DNA from: a virus
Direction: 5' to 3' (one strand)
IMG/VR virus record: IMGVR_UViG_3300030117_002380
Location: 3,069 to 55,591 of that record
Length of the DNA stretch: 52,523 nt
How positions within the stretch are numbered: position 1 is the stretch's first letter; each line of letters opens with the position of its first letter. Made by a program: the position numbers and the translations under genes. Below the pieces are notes generated by a model. It had not been told where the DNA came from. It did not search any database and saw nothing but the letters and a program-made list of their open reading frames with translations. This document shows positions 46,142 through 52,523 of the stretch, piece by piece.

Positions 46142-46522
46142 ATGGGTGAGCTTAAAAAGTGGTTAAAACAAGACTGGGTTCGCATTGGCACCGATGGCGA
46201 GATAAAAGGTAAATGCGGCACATCTAAAAATAAAAAAAACCCAGACAGATGTTTGCCGCGAAAGAAAGCTCAAAGTCTCTCCAAAGAAGAACGTGCAAAA
46301 ACAGCACGTAAGAAAAAATCTGCTGGGGGGAAAGGTAAAACTGTGGTCGCTAATACTAAAAAAGCAAAAGTTCGTAATCTTAATGACGGTGGTGTTGTTG
46401 AAACAAAATCTAAACGTAAGTTTAGAGGAAAAGACATACCCGGAACTGCTGTTGCTAGAGGTTGTGGTAAAATAATGTCTAATCGAAGAAAGCGCACAAA
46501 GGGTGCGGTTAGCCAATCATAA
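46142..46522 (+). CDS. DUF5872-like basic protein, 126 aa
   Basis: W-V-R-I-G-T-D-G, K-C-G-T-S, N-P-D-R-C-L-P and A-Q-S-L-S-K-E-E-R-A follow the order of a family (DUF5872) of small phage/virus proteins with a two-cysteine loop. The C-terminal half is Lys/Arg/Gly-rich. Role unknown; the family is often found with structural genes. Confidence 0.6.
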   Translation: MGELKKWLKQDWVRIGTDGEIKGKCGTSKNKKNPDRCLPRKKAQSLSKEERAKTARKKKSAGGKGKTVVANTKKAKVRNLNDGGVVETKSKRKFRGKDIPGTAVARGCGKIMSNRRKRTKGAVSQS

Positions 46523-46532
46523 GGAGTTTGTC

Positions 46533-46826
46533 ATGGCTATGAAGAAAAAAGGCTATCGTAACGGTGGCAAAGTAAAGAAAATGATGAAAGGCGGGGCTGC
46601 TGGTGGTATGAAAAAACCTCGCCGCATGATGAAGGGTGGTGCCGCAGGAGGTATGAAAAAACCTAGACGTATGATGAAGGGTGGCGCTGCTGGTGGTATG
46701 AAAAAGCCACGTATGATGCAAAAAGGTGGTGCAGCAGGCGGTAAAATGACGGTTGCACAACTTCGTGCGGCTGCTAAAAAGATGGGTTATAAAGTAACTA
46801 AGGATACCCCTAAAAAGAAAAAGTAA
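46533..46826 (+). CDS. repeat-rich basic protein with SAP-like tail, 97 aa
   Basis: ATG at 46533 has AAGGAG 6 bases upstream; the GTG at 46503 lies inside the previous gene. Three tandem copies of the 15-residue unit M-M-K-G-G-A-A-G-G-M-K-K-P-R-R and a partial fourth occupy residues ~16-70. The end, M-T-V-A-Q-L-R-A-A-A-K-K-M-G-Y, resembles a SAP-type DNA-binding helix pair. Synonymous changes between copies point to selection on the protein. Confidence 0.6.
   Translation: MAMKKKGYRNGGKVKKMMKGGAAGGMKKPRRMMKGGAAGGMKKPRRMMKGGAAGGMKKPRMMQKGGAAGGKMTVAQLRAAAKKMGYKVTKDTPKKKK
46581..46744 (+). repeat. 45-base tandem repeat in a basic protein gene
   Basis: Three full 45-base copies and a partial fourth encode the M-M-K-G-G-A-A-G-G-M-K-K-P unit. 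Third-position differences separate the copies. Confidence 0.8.
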
Positions 46827-47503
46827 TGCCATATTTACATAGTAACATTCCTTATTTTAAGGCATGGGTTCGTCGTGAATACACTCATAATCATGAACAG
46901 TATCACGGCGAATTTTTACACGCGATGGTTATCGGTGTAACAAGTATGCCAAATAGGTGCCTTAGCTTTCAAGTTATATTTACTGGTAGCGAGGCGGAAG
47001 GAGAGGAAGAGGACACTGTTCACGGTGGAGCAATGTGGGCGCGTATGCCTATTACTGCTCTTGTTGCCGATATACCATTAGAGGAATGGCCTGAACCAAT
47101 GAATACTTATGATGCACAGCCTTGGGATTGTTCATCATATCATCACGCAGTTTATGTTATGGATAGAGCCACACCTTGCCCTTGGATGGCAAAAATTGAT
47201 GGCAATTTCTTTCCCGCAAAGTATTTATTTACTGTAGACTACGCAGAGTCAGAGATAGCTGATGATCCTGCACAGCATAAGCAAAGTCATGTTTTACAAT
47301 TACTTGATGCTGGTAATTGGACAGGAAATGTAGTTGCTTTACCCAACAATCGTGTGCGTGTTACGCATCCAGCTTGGTTTGAGATGGGTGAAGGTGCGCC
47401 TGATTTTAAACCATCTCAACATATACACTATTCAAAAAGTGATTTAGACTATACACTAGATGTAAATCGAATATTCGATAATCTGTATAGTGAGGAAGAA
47501 TAA
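46826..47503 (+). CDS. virion-associated hypothetical protein, 225 aa
   Basis: Opens with P-Y-L-H-S-N-I-P-Y-F-K and has W-D-C-S-S-Y-H-H-A-V-Y and H-I-H-Y-S-K stretches; family common in marine phages between head and adaptor genes. Acidic and His/Trp-rich. No enzyme motif can be confirmed. Coupled by one base at both ends. Confidence 0.55.
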   Translation: MPYLHSNIPYFKAWVRREYTHNHEQYHGEFLHAMVIGVTSMPNRCLSFQVIFTGSEAEGEEEDTVHGGAMWARMPITALVADIPLEEWPEPMNTYDAQPWDCSSYHHAVYVMDRATPCPWMAKIDGNFFPAKYLFTVDYAESEIADDPAQHKQSHVLQLLDAGNWTGNVVALPNNRVRVTHPAWFEMGEGAPDFKPSQHIHYSKSDLDYTLDVNRIFDNLYSEEE

Positions 47504-48171
47504 TGGCATTATCAGGATCAACGGACTTTGAGCTTGATGTAGCTGATTACATTGAAGAGGCTTTTGAACGTTGTGGTTTAGAAGTCCGTACAGGTTATGA
47601 TCTTAAAACAGCCAAACGATCTCTTAATCTTATGTTTGCTGATTGGGCAAACAGAGGTTTAAATCAATGGACTATAGAGCAAAAAACACAAGCTTTAACT
47701 GCGAGTGATGGAGAATATTCTCTTGGGACAGACATCATTGACATTCTAAGTTTGGTTATAAGAAGAGATGGCACCGATTTTGCGTTGGATAGGATAAGTC
47801 GTGACACATATTTAAACATTCCTACAAAGACAACGACTGGGCGTCCAACGCAATTTTTTTTAGATAGACAAATAACACCTAATTTAAAAATCTGGCCTTT
47901 GCCTGAAAACAGTACAGACATTTTAATTTTTGATGCTTTAACAAGGTTAAATGATGCGGATACTTTCATAGATACATTAGAAATACCGTTTAGATTTTAT
48001 CCTTGTTTAGCTGCTGGATTGGCGTACTACATAAGCATGAAGCGTGCTCCTGACCGAACTCAACTTCTTAAATCTATTTATGAAGAGGAGTTTAATCGCG
48101 CAATGGATGAAGATCGTGATCGTGCCTCTTTTAGAGTTGCGCCTGATTTAAGGAATTATCGTTATGTCTAA
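47503..48171 (+). CDS. head-tail adaptor 1 (P22 gp4/SU10 adaptor-like)
   Basis: 222 aa. E-E-A-F-E-R-C-G-L-E-V-R-T-G-Y-D-L-K-T-A-K-R-S-L-N-L-M and L-R-L-N-D-A-D-T-like helices, then a Y-E-E-E-F-N-R-A-M-D-E-D-R-D-R helix near the C-terminus follow the adaptor fold that joins portal to nozzle in podoviruses. It overlaps the next gene by 8 bases. Confidence 0.65.
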   Translation: MALSGSTDFELDVADYIEEAFERCGLEVRTGYDLKTAKRSLNLMFADWANRGLNQWTIEQKTQALTASDGEYSLGTDIIDILSLVIRRDGTDFALDRISRDTYLNIPTKTTTGRPTQFFLDRQITPNLKIWPLPENSTDILIFDALTRLNDADTFIDTLEIPFRFYPCLAAGLAYYISMKRAPDRTQLLKSIYEEEFNRAMDEDRDRASFRVAPDLRNYRYV

Positions 48172-48490
48172 ATATGCCACAGGTAAAAAGGCATATGGCA
48201 TTTCAGATCGGTCAGGCTTTCGGTATCGACTTAGAGACATGCGTAAAGAATGGAATGGTCTTTTAGTAGGATACGATGAATATGAGCCAAAGCATCCACA
48301 ATTAGAACCTTTAAGAGCAAGGCCAGATCCCCAAGCTTTGCGTGATCCAAGGCCAGAGCAAAACCTTACAGAGCAAAGATCCATACAATACGGCTTTGAT
48401 CCTGTTGGTTTTCGTGACATAGATGGAATAACGCCACCAAACAAATTAACTGCAATAGGTAGCGTTGGAGCAGTAACGGTGACAACATGA
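48164..48490 (+). CDS. adaptor-region protein ending G-S-V-G-A-V-T-V-T-T
   Basis: 108 aa. R-D-M-R-K-E-W-N-G-L-L-V-G-Y-D-E-Y-E-P-K-H-P-Q is a recurrent marine phage signature of unknown function. The C-terminal G-S-V-G-A-V-T-V-T-T is almost the same as the end of the protein at 5743. Encoded between the two adaptor genes, so it probably sits at the head-tail joint. Confidence 0.6.
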   Translation: MSKYATGKKAYGISDRSGFRYRLRDMRKEWNGLLVGYDEYEPKHPQLEPLRARPDPQALRDPRPEQNLTEQRSIQYGFDPVGFRDIDGITPPNKLTAIGSVGAVTVTT

Positions 48491-49134
48491 GCTTTACACT
48501 TTCAGAGTTAAAAACCGCCATACAAGATTATACTGAAAACACAGAAACAACTTTTGTGAATAATTTAAATATATTTATTAAAAATGCTGAGGAAAGAATA
48601 TTAAAGATAGCACAGCTTGAAGTTTTTAGAAAAAATGTAAGCGGTACTATGACTTCAGGTGATAAATTTCTTGCGGCTCCCACTGATTTTCTTGCGCCAT
48701 TTAGCCTGTCAATTACAAACAGCAGTAATAAAGAATTTCTTTTATTTAAAGATGTAAATTTTATACAATCTTTTAACCCTAATAGTTCAACAACAGGGGT
48801 TCCACGTTTTTATGCTCAATTTGACATAACTAACTTTATTATAGGTCCCACTCCAAATTCTTCATATACCGTAGAATTACATTACTTTCACCGTCCTGCA
48901 TCTCTTACAGCAGGTGCTGATAGTGGCACAACATGGTTGAGCACAAATGCTTATGTTGCCCTTTTATATGGCTCTTTAATTGAAGCCTATACGTTTATGA
49001 AGGGTGAGAACGATTTAATACAAAACTACACTCAAAGATTTACTGAAGCTATGTCTCGCGTTAAAAACTTTGGTGAGTCACAAGAGGTTACAGATGCGTA
49101 TCGCACTGGTCTTATATTGAGAGAGAAAACATGA
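48487..49134 (+). CDS. head-tail adaptor 2 (SU10 adaptor-like)
   Basis: 215 aa. F-T-L-S-E-L-K-T-A-I-Q-D-Y-T, F-V-N-N-L-N-I-F-I-K-N-A-E-E-R-I at the N-terminus and a C-terminal Y-T-Q-R-F-T-E-A-M-S-R-V-K match the small adaptor family named for phage SU10. Having two adaptor-type proteins suggests a two-ring neck. Confidence 0.68.
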   Translation: MSFTLSELKTAIQDYTENTETTFVNNLNIFIKNAEERILKIAQLEVFRKNVSGTMTSGDKFLAAPTDFLAPFSLSITNSSNKEFLLFKDVNFIQSFNPNSSTTGVPRFYAQFDITNFIIGPTPNSSYTVELHYFHRPASLTAGADSGTTWLSTNAYVALLYGSLIEAYTFMKGENDLIQNYTQRFTEAMSRVKNFGESQEVTDAYRTGLILREKT

Positions 49135-49430
49135 GTAATATGTCTTTTGGCGTTACTATGTCGAATGACTTTAAGGTAGACGTTCAAACAACTAATAACA
49201 GAGGATCAACACCTGAAGAGGTGGCGGCGCGTTGTGTAAATAAAATTATTAATGTTTCTCAAGACGCTCATCCAATGTTAAGAGAACAGGCGATAGAATA
49301 TAAAAACGCTGTAGAGAAAATTATTGCTATCTATATGCGACAGGCTATCCAAAGTGACCGAACTACGGTATATAATGCAATTAAAGATGCAGGTCAGCCA
49401 AAATTGGCTGAATATATAAGGAAAATGTAA
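49131..49430 (+). CDS. hypothetical tail-module protein, 99 aa
   Basis: ATGA overlap with the adaptor gene. Beta strand N-terminus (V-K/D-V-Q-T-T) and two helices after G-S-T-P-E-E-V-A. No cysteine motif, no membrane segment. Widespread in marine phages at this position; function unknown. Confidence 0.55.
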   Translation: MSNMSFGVTMSNDFKVDVQTTNNRGSTPEEVAARCVNKIINVSQDAHPMLREQAIEYKNAVEKIIAIYMRQAIQSDRTTVYNAIKDAGQPKLAEYIRKM

Positions 49431-49868
49431 ATGGCTTTTTCAGGAAACTTTCTGTGTACCTCATTTAAAAAAGAGTTAATGACAGGTACACATAATTTTA
49501 CGGCAACTTCAGGTAACACTTTTAATATTGCCTTATACGATAATAATGCAAGTTTTACGGCAGCAACTACAGCTTATACCACGAGCAACGAGATAAGCGG
49601 CACAAATTATTCTGCAAAAGGTCAAGCATTAAACCCAGTTACGCCTACGACAAGTGGCACAACGGCATTAGTGGACTTTGCAGATGAAGTGTTTTCAAAC
49701 GTAACTATTTCTGCGGTACGTGGAGGATTAATTTTTAATGACTCTGCATCTGGAGATCCTTCGGTTGCTGTATTAGATTTTGGTGCGGACAAAGCAGCAA
49801 GTGCAGGTGATTTTACTATCGTTTTTCCAACAGCAGACGCATCGAACGCGATTATTAGGATAGCCTAA
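49431..49868 (+). CDS. beta-rich tail protein, 145 aa
   Basis: Starts directly after the previous stop. F-K-K-E-L-M-T-G-T-H-N-F and N-I-A-L-Y-D-N-N-A-S-F recall small tail or fibre-linked proteins of marine phages. Thr/Ser/Ala-rich beta throughout. Probable virion component. Confidence 0.55.
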   Translation: MAFSGNFLCTSFKKELMTGTHNFTATSGNTFNIALYDNNASFTAATTAYTTSNEISGTNYSAKGQALNPVTPTTSGTTALVDFADEVFSNVTISAVRGGLIFNDSASGDPSVAVLDFGADKAASAGDFTIVFPTADASNAIIRIA

Positions 49869-50524
49869 TGTCTGATGCCATCGTTGCACTTCATGGGTGG
49901 AATAGTTCTACCAGAGGGTGGAATGAGGGCGCTTGGAACTCAGAAGTTGCTCTGCCCGGTGCAACTGGCTCTGTTGGTGCAGTAACAGTAACGGGATTCG
50001 CTAATGTAAGTGTAACAGGTGTAAGCGCATCTTCTGCAATTGGCACCGCAACTGTATCAGGAGATGCAAATGCGTCTGTTACGGGTGTAAGTTCTACAGG
50101 CTTAATTGGAGAAAATTTTACTACTAACAATGGATTAAGCTCAACAGCGTCACTTGGAAGTTTTTTTACCACAAATGTTGGCTTTGAAACAACTTCAACA
50201 TTAGGTAGTTTTTTTACTACAAATACTTCTTCTGCAATGTCTGGATCAGTTGGTAGTGCAACTGTTTCTTCAACATCTAATATAAGTGTGACAGGTGTTA
50301 GTGGCACGGCTGTTGTTGACTCCACTATTGTTACAACAACAGGGGACGCTAATATTTCTGTAACAGGAGTTAGCGGCACAGGTGAAATATCAAGCGTGTT
50401 AGTCTGGGCTGAAATTACACCCTCTCAAACGCCAAGTTTTTCAAATATAACTCCATCTCAAACCCCAAATTTTACAAATGTAACCCCATCACAAGATCCG
50501 TCTTGGACGGACCTTGCAGCATAG
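49868..50524 (+). CDS. repetitive Thr/Ser/Val-rich tail protein, 218 aa
   Basis: The N-terminus (G-W-N-S-S-T-R-G-W-N-E-G-A-W-N) is Trp/Gly-rich. Then N-(A/I/V)-S-V-T-G-V-S-type repeats are interspersed with L-G-S-F-F-T-T-N repeats, and the end is a triplicated T-P-S-Q-x-P-x-(F/W) motif. It contains G-S-V-G-A-V-T-V-T-G near residue 35, like the tails of the 5743 and 48164 proteins. Probable surface or fibre-associated protein. Confidence 0.6.
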   Translation: MSDAIVALHGWNSSTRGWNEGAWNSEVALPGATGSVGAVTVTGFANVSVTGVSASSAIGTATVSGDANASVTGVSSTGLIGENFTTNNGLSSTASLGSFFTTNVGFETTSTLGSFFTTNTSSAMSGSVGSATVSSTSNISVTGVSGTAVVDSTIVTTTGDANISVTGVSGTGEISSVLVWAEITPSQTPSFSNITPSQTPNFTNVTPSQDPSWTDLAA

Positions 50525-50535
50525 GATGAAATAAA

Positions 50536-52523
50536 ATGGCAAGTGTATATACAAATGATCTTAGACTTGAAGAAATAGGGTCTGGTGAACAATCTGGTAC
50601 GTGGGGCGATACCACGAATACCAACTTAGAACTTATTGCAGAAGCGTTTAGCTTCGGCACTGAGGCGATAACAACGAATGCGGACACGCACACAACAACA
50701 ATAGCGGATGGCGCGACTGACCCCGGACGTTCAATATATTTAAAATACACAGGCACTTTAGACAGCGCTTGTACAATTACAATAGGGCCAAACACGATCA
50801 GTAAACTGTGGTTTATTGAAAACGGTACATCTGGCTCACAAAATATTATTATATCTCAAGGTTCAGGTGCTAGTATAACTATTCCACCGGGCGACACAAA
50901 AGCCATTTATTCAGATGGGGCAGGTTCTGGCGCAGCAATGGTTGATGCTTTTGCTTCTTTGAATGTAGTTGATTTAAAGGTAGAAGATGACCTTACAGTA
51001 ACAGATGATACTTCAATTGGCGGCACTCTTGCCGTTACTGGCGTGGTCACTGCTAACGCTGGAGTGGTCGTAGACAACATAACCATAGATGGCACAGAGA
51101 TAGACTTGTCCAGTGGCACTTTAACTATTGATGCTGCAAGTATAACACTAGATGCCTCTGACTCTATTTCCACTACAACACTAGGTACAGGCAACGTCAA
51201 ACTAGGTGCTAATGCAGGTAACAGCATTGCTTCTGGTGGTAACTATAATACGGTCATAGGTGATGAAGCTGGTACTGCAATTACTACTGGTGATAATAAT
51301 ACTTTAATAGGTTATGTTGCAGGAGATGCAATAAGTACATCAAGTGCTAATACTGCTGTTGGATCATTTGCTATGACCAGTATGACAGATGGTGCTGACA
51401 ACGTAGCAGTAGGAACAAGTGCTTTAGATATAGATACCAAAGGAAGTCACGCTGTTGCAGTGGGCAGAAATGCTTTAGGCTCACAAAACTTCACTACAGC
51501 TACAGACAGTAATAATACGGCAGTTGGTTTTGAGGCAGGAAAATCAGTCACAACAGGTACAGAAAACACCTTAATAGCTAGTATAGCTGGTGATGCCTTA
51601 ACTACAGGTACAGGTAATACAGCCCTTGGTTATAGTTCATTAACAACAGATACTCTAGGTAGTAAATCAACTGCTATAGGTAGGTCTGCTTTAGCTACTC
51701 AAAACTTCACAACAGCTACTAATACAGATAATGTGGCAGTTGGTTATCAAGCAGGTGTAAATGTTACAACAGGTATACAAAATACCCTTATAGGTTCAGC
51801 GGCAGGCGATGCTTTAACTGACGCAGATTTTAATGTAGCGGTTGGACAAGCAGCTTTAGGTGCAGATACACTAGGAAGTAAATCTGTAGCAGTTGGTCAT
51901 TCAGCACTTCTTAATCAAAATTTTACTACAGCTACAGATAGTTTCAATGTGGCTGTAGGTCATGCTGCAGGAACATCAGTTACAACAGGCGTACAAAACA
52001 CCTTTGTAGGTAGTCTAGCAGGTGATGCACTTAATACAGGCCAAAACAACGTAGCAATGGGGTATCTTGCTTTAAGTGGTGATACAAAAGGTGAAAATAG
52101 TGTTGCTATTGGTGTACTTGCATTAAATGCTCAAAACTTTACTACAGCTACTAATAGTTACAATGTTGCTGTTGGAAGATCAGCAGGCGCAGCAGTCACA
52201 ACAGGTGTTAATAACATTCTTATTGGTGGATTAGCAGGGGATGCACTTACTGATGCTGACGATAACGTAGCAATTGGTGCGGCTGCTTTAGGCAATGACA
52301 CTTTAGGTAGTAAGTCAGTTGCTGTTGGTAGAGCTGCACTAAATACTCAAAACTTTACTACAGCAACAGATTCTTACAACGTAGCAATGGGCTATTTTAC
52401 AGGTGTGTCAATTACAACAGGCATACAAAATACCCTTATAGGTGGTCTAGCAGGTGATGCACTTACTACTGGTAGTTATAATACTGCACTTGGTTATGGG
52501 GCTTTAAGTGCAGATGATTTAGG
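50536..52523 (+). CDS. tail fibre with YadA-like head repeats (partial)
   Basis: At least 662 codons, open at the right edge. The N-terminus (L-R-L-E-E-I-G-S-G-E-Q-S-G-T-W-G-D-T-T-N-T-N-L) is the usual virion-binding start of marine phage fibres, followed by a beta domain to ~150. From about residue 225, N-x-A-(V/L)-G-x-x-A-(G/L) units like those of YadA heads stack in a trimeric left-handed beta-roll. From 51484 onward the DNA repeats with an exact 216-base period. It should bind the host receptor. Confidence 0.8.
   Translation, partial: MASVYTNDLRLEEIGSGEQSGTWGDTTNTNLELIAEAFSFGTEAITTNADTHTTTIADGATDPGRSIYLKYTGTLDSACTITIGPNTISKLWFIENGTSGSQNIIISQGSGASITIPPGDTKAIYSDGAGSGAAMVDAFASLNVVDLKVEDDLTVTDDTSIGGTLAVTGVVTANAGVVVDNITIDGTEIDLSSGTLTIDAASITLDASDSISTTTLGTGNVKLGANAGNSIASGGNYNTVIGDEAGTAITTGDNNTLIGYVAGDAISTSSANTAVGSFAMTSMTDGADNVAVGTSALDIDTKGSHAVAVGRNALGSQNFTTATDSNNTAVGFEAGKSVTTGTENTLIASIAGDALTTGTGNTALGYSSLTTDTLGSKSTAIGRSALATQNFTTATNTDNVAVGYQAGVNVTTGIQNTLIGSAAGDALTDADFNVAVGQAALGADTLGSKSVAVGHSALLNQNFTTATDSFNVAVGHAAGTSVTTGVQNTFVGSLAGDALNTGQNNVAMGYLALSGDTKGENSVAIGVLALNAQNFTTATNSYNVAVGRSAGAAVTTGVNNILIGGLAGDALTDADDNVAIGAAALGNDTLGSKSVAVGRAALNTQNFTTATDSYNVAMGYFTGVSITTGIQNTLIGGLAGDALTTGSYNTALGYGALSADDL
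51484..52523 (+). repeat. 216-base tandem repeats in the tail fibre
   Basis: The word CAAAACTTCACTAC or close variants begins at 51484, 51700, 51916, 52132 and 52348, an exact 216-base (72-codon) spacing. Copies differ at many synonymous positions, so they are old repeats kept in register; they continue past the window edge. Confidence 0.85.

Noticed and set aside
1-52523. tRNA genes, rRNA genes, CRISPR arrays, insertion sequences
   Set aside because: No T-loop-like GGTTCRANYCC with acceptor stem, no regularly spaced repeats with unique spacers, and no transposase or integrase motifs were seen by eye; a covariance-model scan would be needed to exclude a divergent tRNA.

Overview
The window looks like most of the genome of a tailed, podovirus-like marine bacteriophage, opened inside the tail-fibre region: a long fibre gene runs off the right edge, and the left edge starts with the 2OG oxygenase gene that often follows such fibres. 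Genes are packed with 1-8 base overlaps, base composition is moderately AT-rich, and the virion set (P22-like portal, two SU10/P22 gp4-like adaptors, gp10-like nozzle, three large ejection-type proteins, GroES-like co-chaperonin, HK97-type coat) is typical of uncultured marine phages. A gene-transfer-agent-type holin and many families known from marine alphaproteobacterial phages suggest an alphaproteobacterial host; that is inference. No integrase, DNA polymerase, RNA polymerase, tRNA, rRNA or CRISPR array was seen.

Layout. 0-1 kb: end of the tail module. 1-3.6 kb: lysis cassette (two holin-like proteins, small exported cysteine proteins, T7-lysozyme-like amidase). 3.6-13.7 kb: nozzle, small tail protein and the internal/ejection proteins. 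13.7-21.9 kb: replication and recombination (DUF1064 nuclease, Sak4-like ATPase, SSB-like partner, SF2 helicase, Cas4-like Fe-S nuclease, Toprim-helicase). 21.9-30.6 kb: accessory region with two minus-strand operons of tiny genes, each carrying a Fis-type HTH protein, plus zinc-ribbon proteins, a gamma-glutamylcyclotransferase-like protein, terminase small subunit and an amidoligase. 30.8-52.5 kb: late operon(s): HlyC-like acyltransferase, an HExxH protein, terminase large subunit, portal, co-chaperonin, scaffold, coat, a run of small very basic proteins, adaptors and tail fibre.

Regulation is unusually readable. Several promoters have a TTGAC(A/T/G)-type or TTTACA -35 and a recognisable -10 about 17 bases apart. 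They carry a direct repeat TGGGAT-N4-TGGGAT in the spacer and a CTAG close to the predicted transcription start. A 12-mer, GTCCCAACTGTA, occurs both at the replication-module promoter and at the late promoter. An asymmetric 11-mer, TTGTTCGGGTT, occurs nine times exactly and about ten more times nearly so. Its exact copies all lie between 23.0 and 30.7 kb, in coding and non-coding DNA and in both orientations, which recalls the stoperators of mycobacteriophage L5. Upstream of the terminase small subunit lies a roughly 240-base cluster of TGACAAT/TGACAG repeats around a C8-TATA-G7...C7 hairpin, a candidate packaging site or replication origin.

The most promising undescribed biology is (i) this repeat/operator network, (ii) the terS-upstream repeat cluster, (iii) the amidoligase plus cyclotransferase pair, (iv) the HlyC-like acyltransferase inside a head-gene operon, and (v) micro-proteins (30, 34, 43, 51 and 52 aa) supported by start-stop overlaps.
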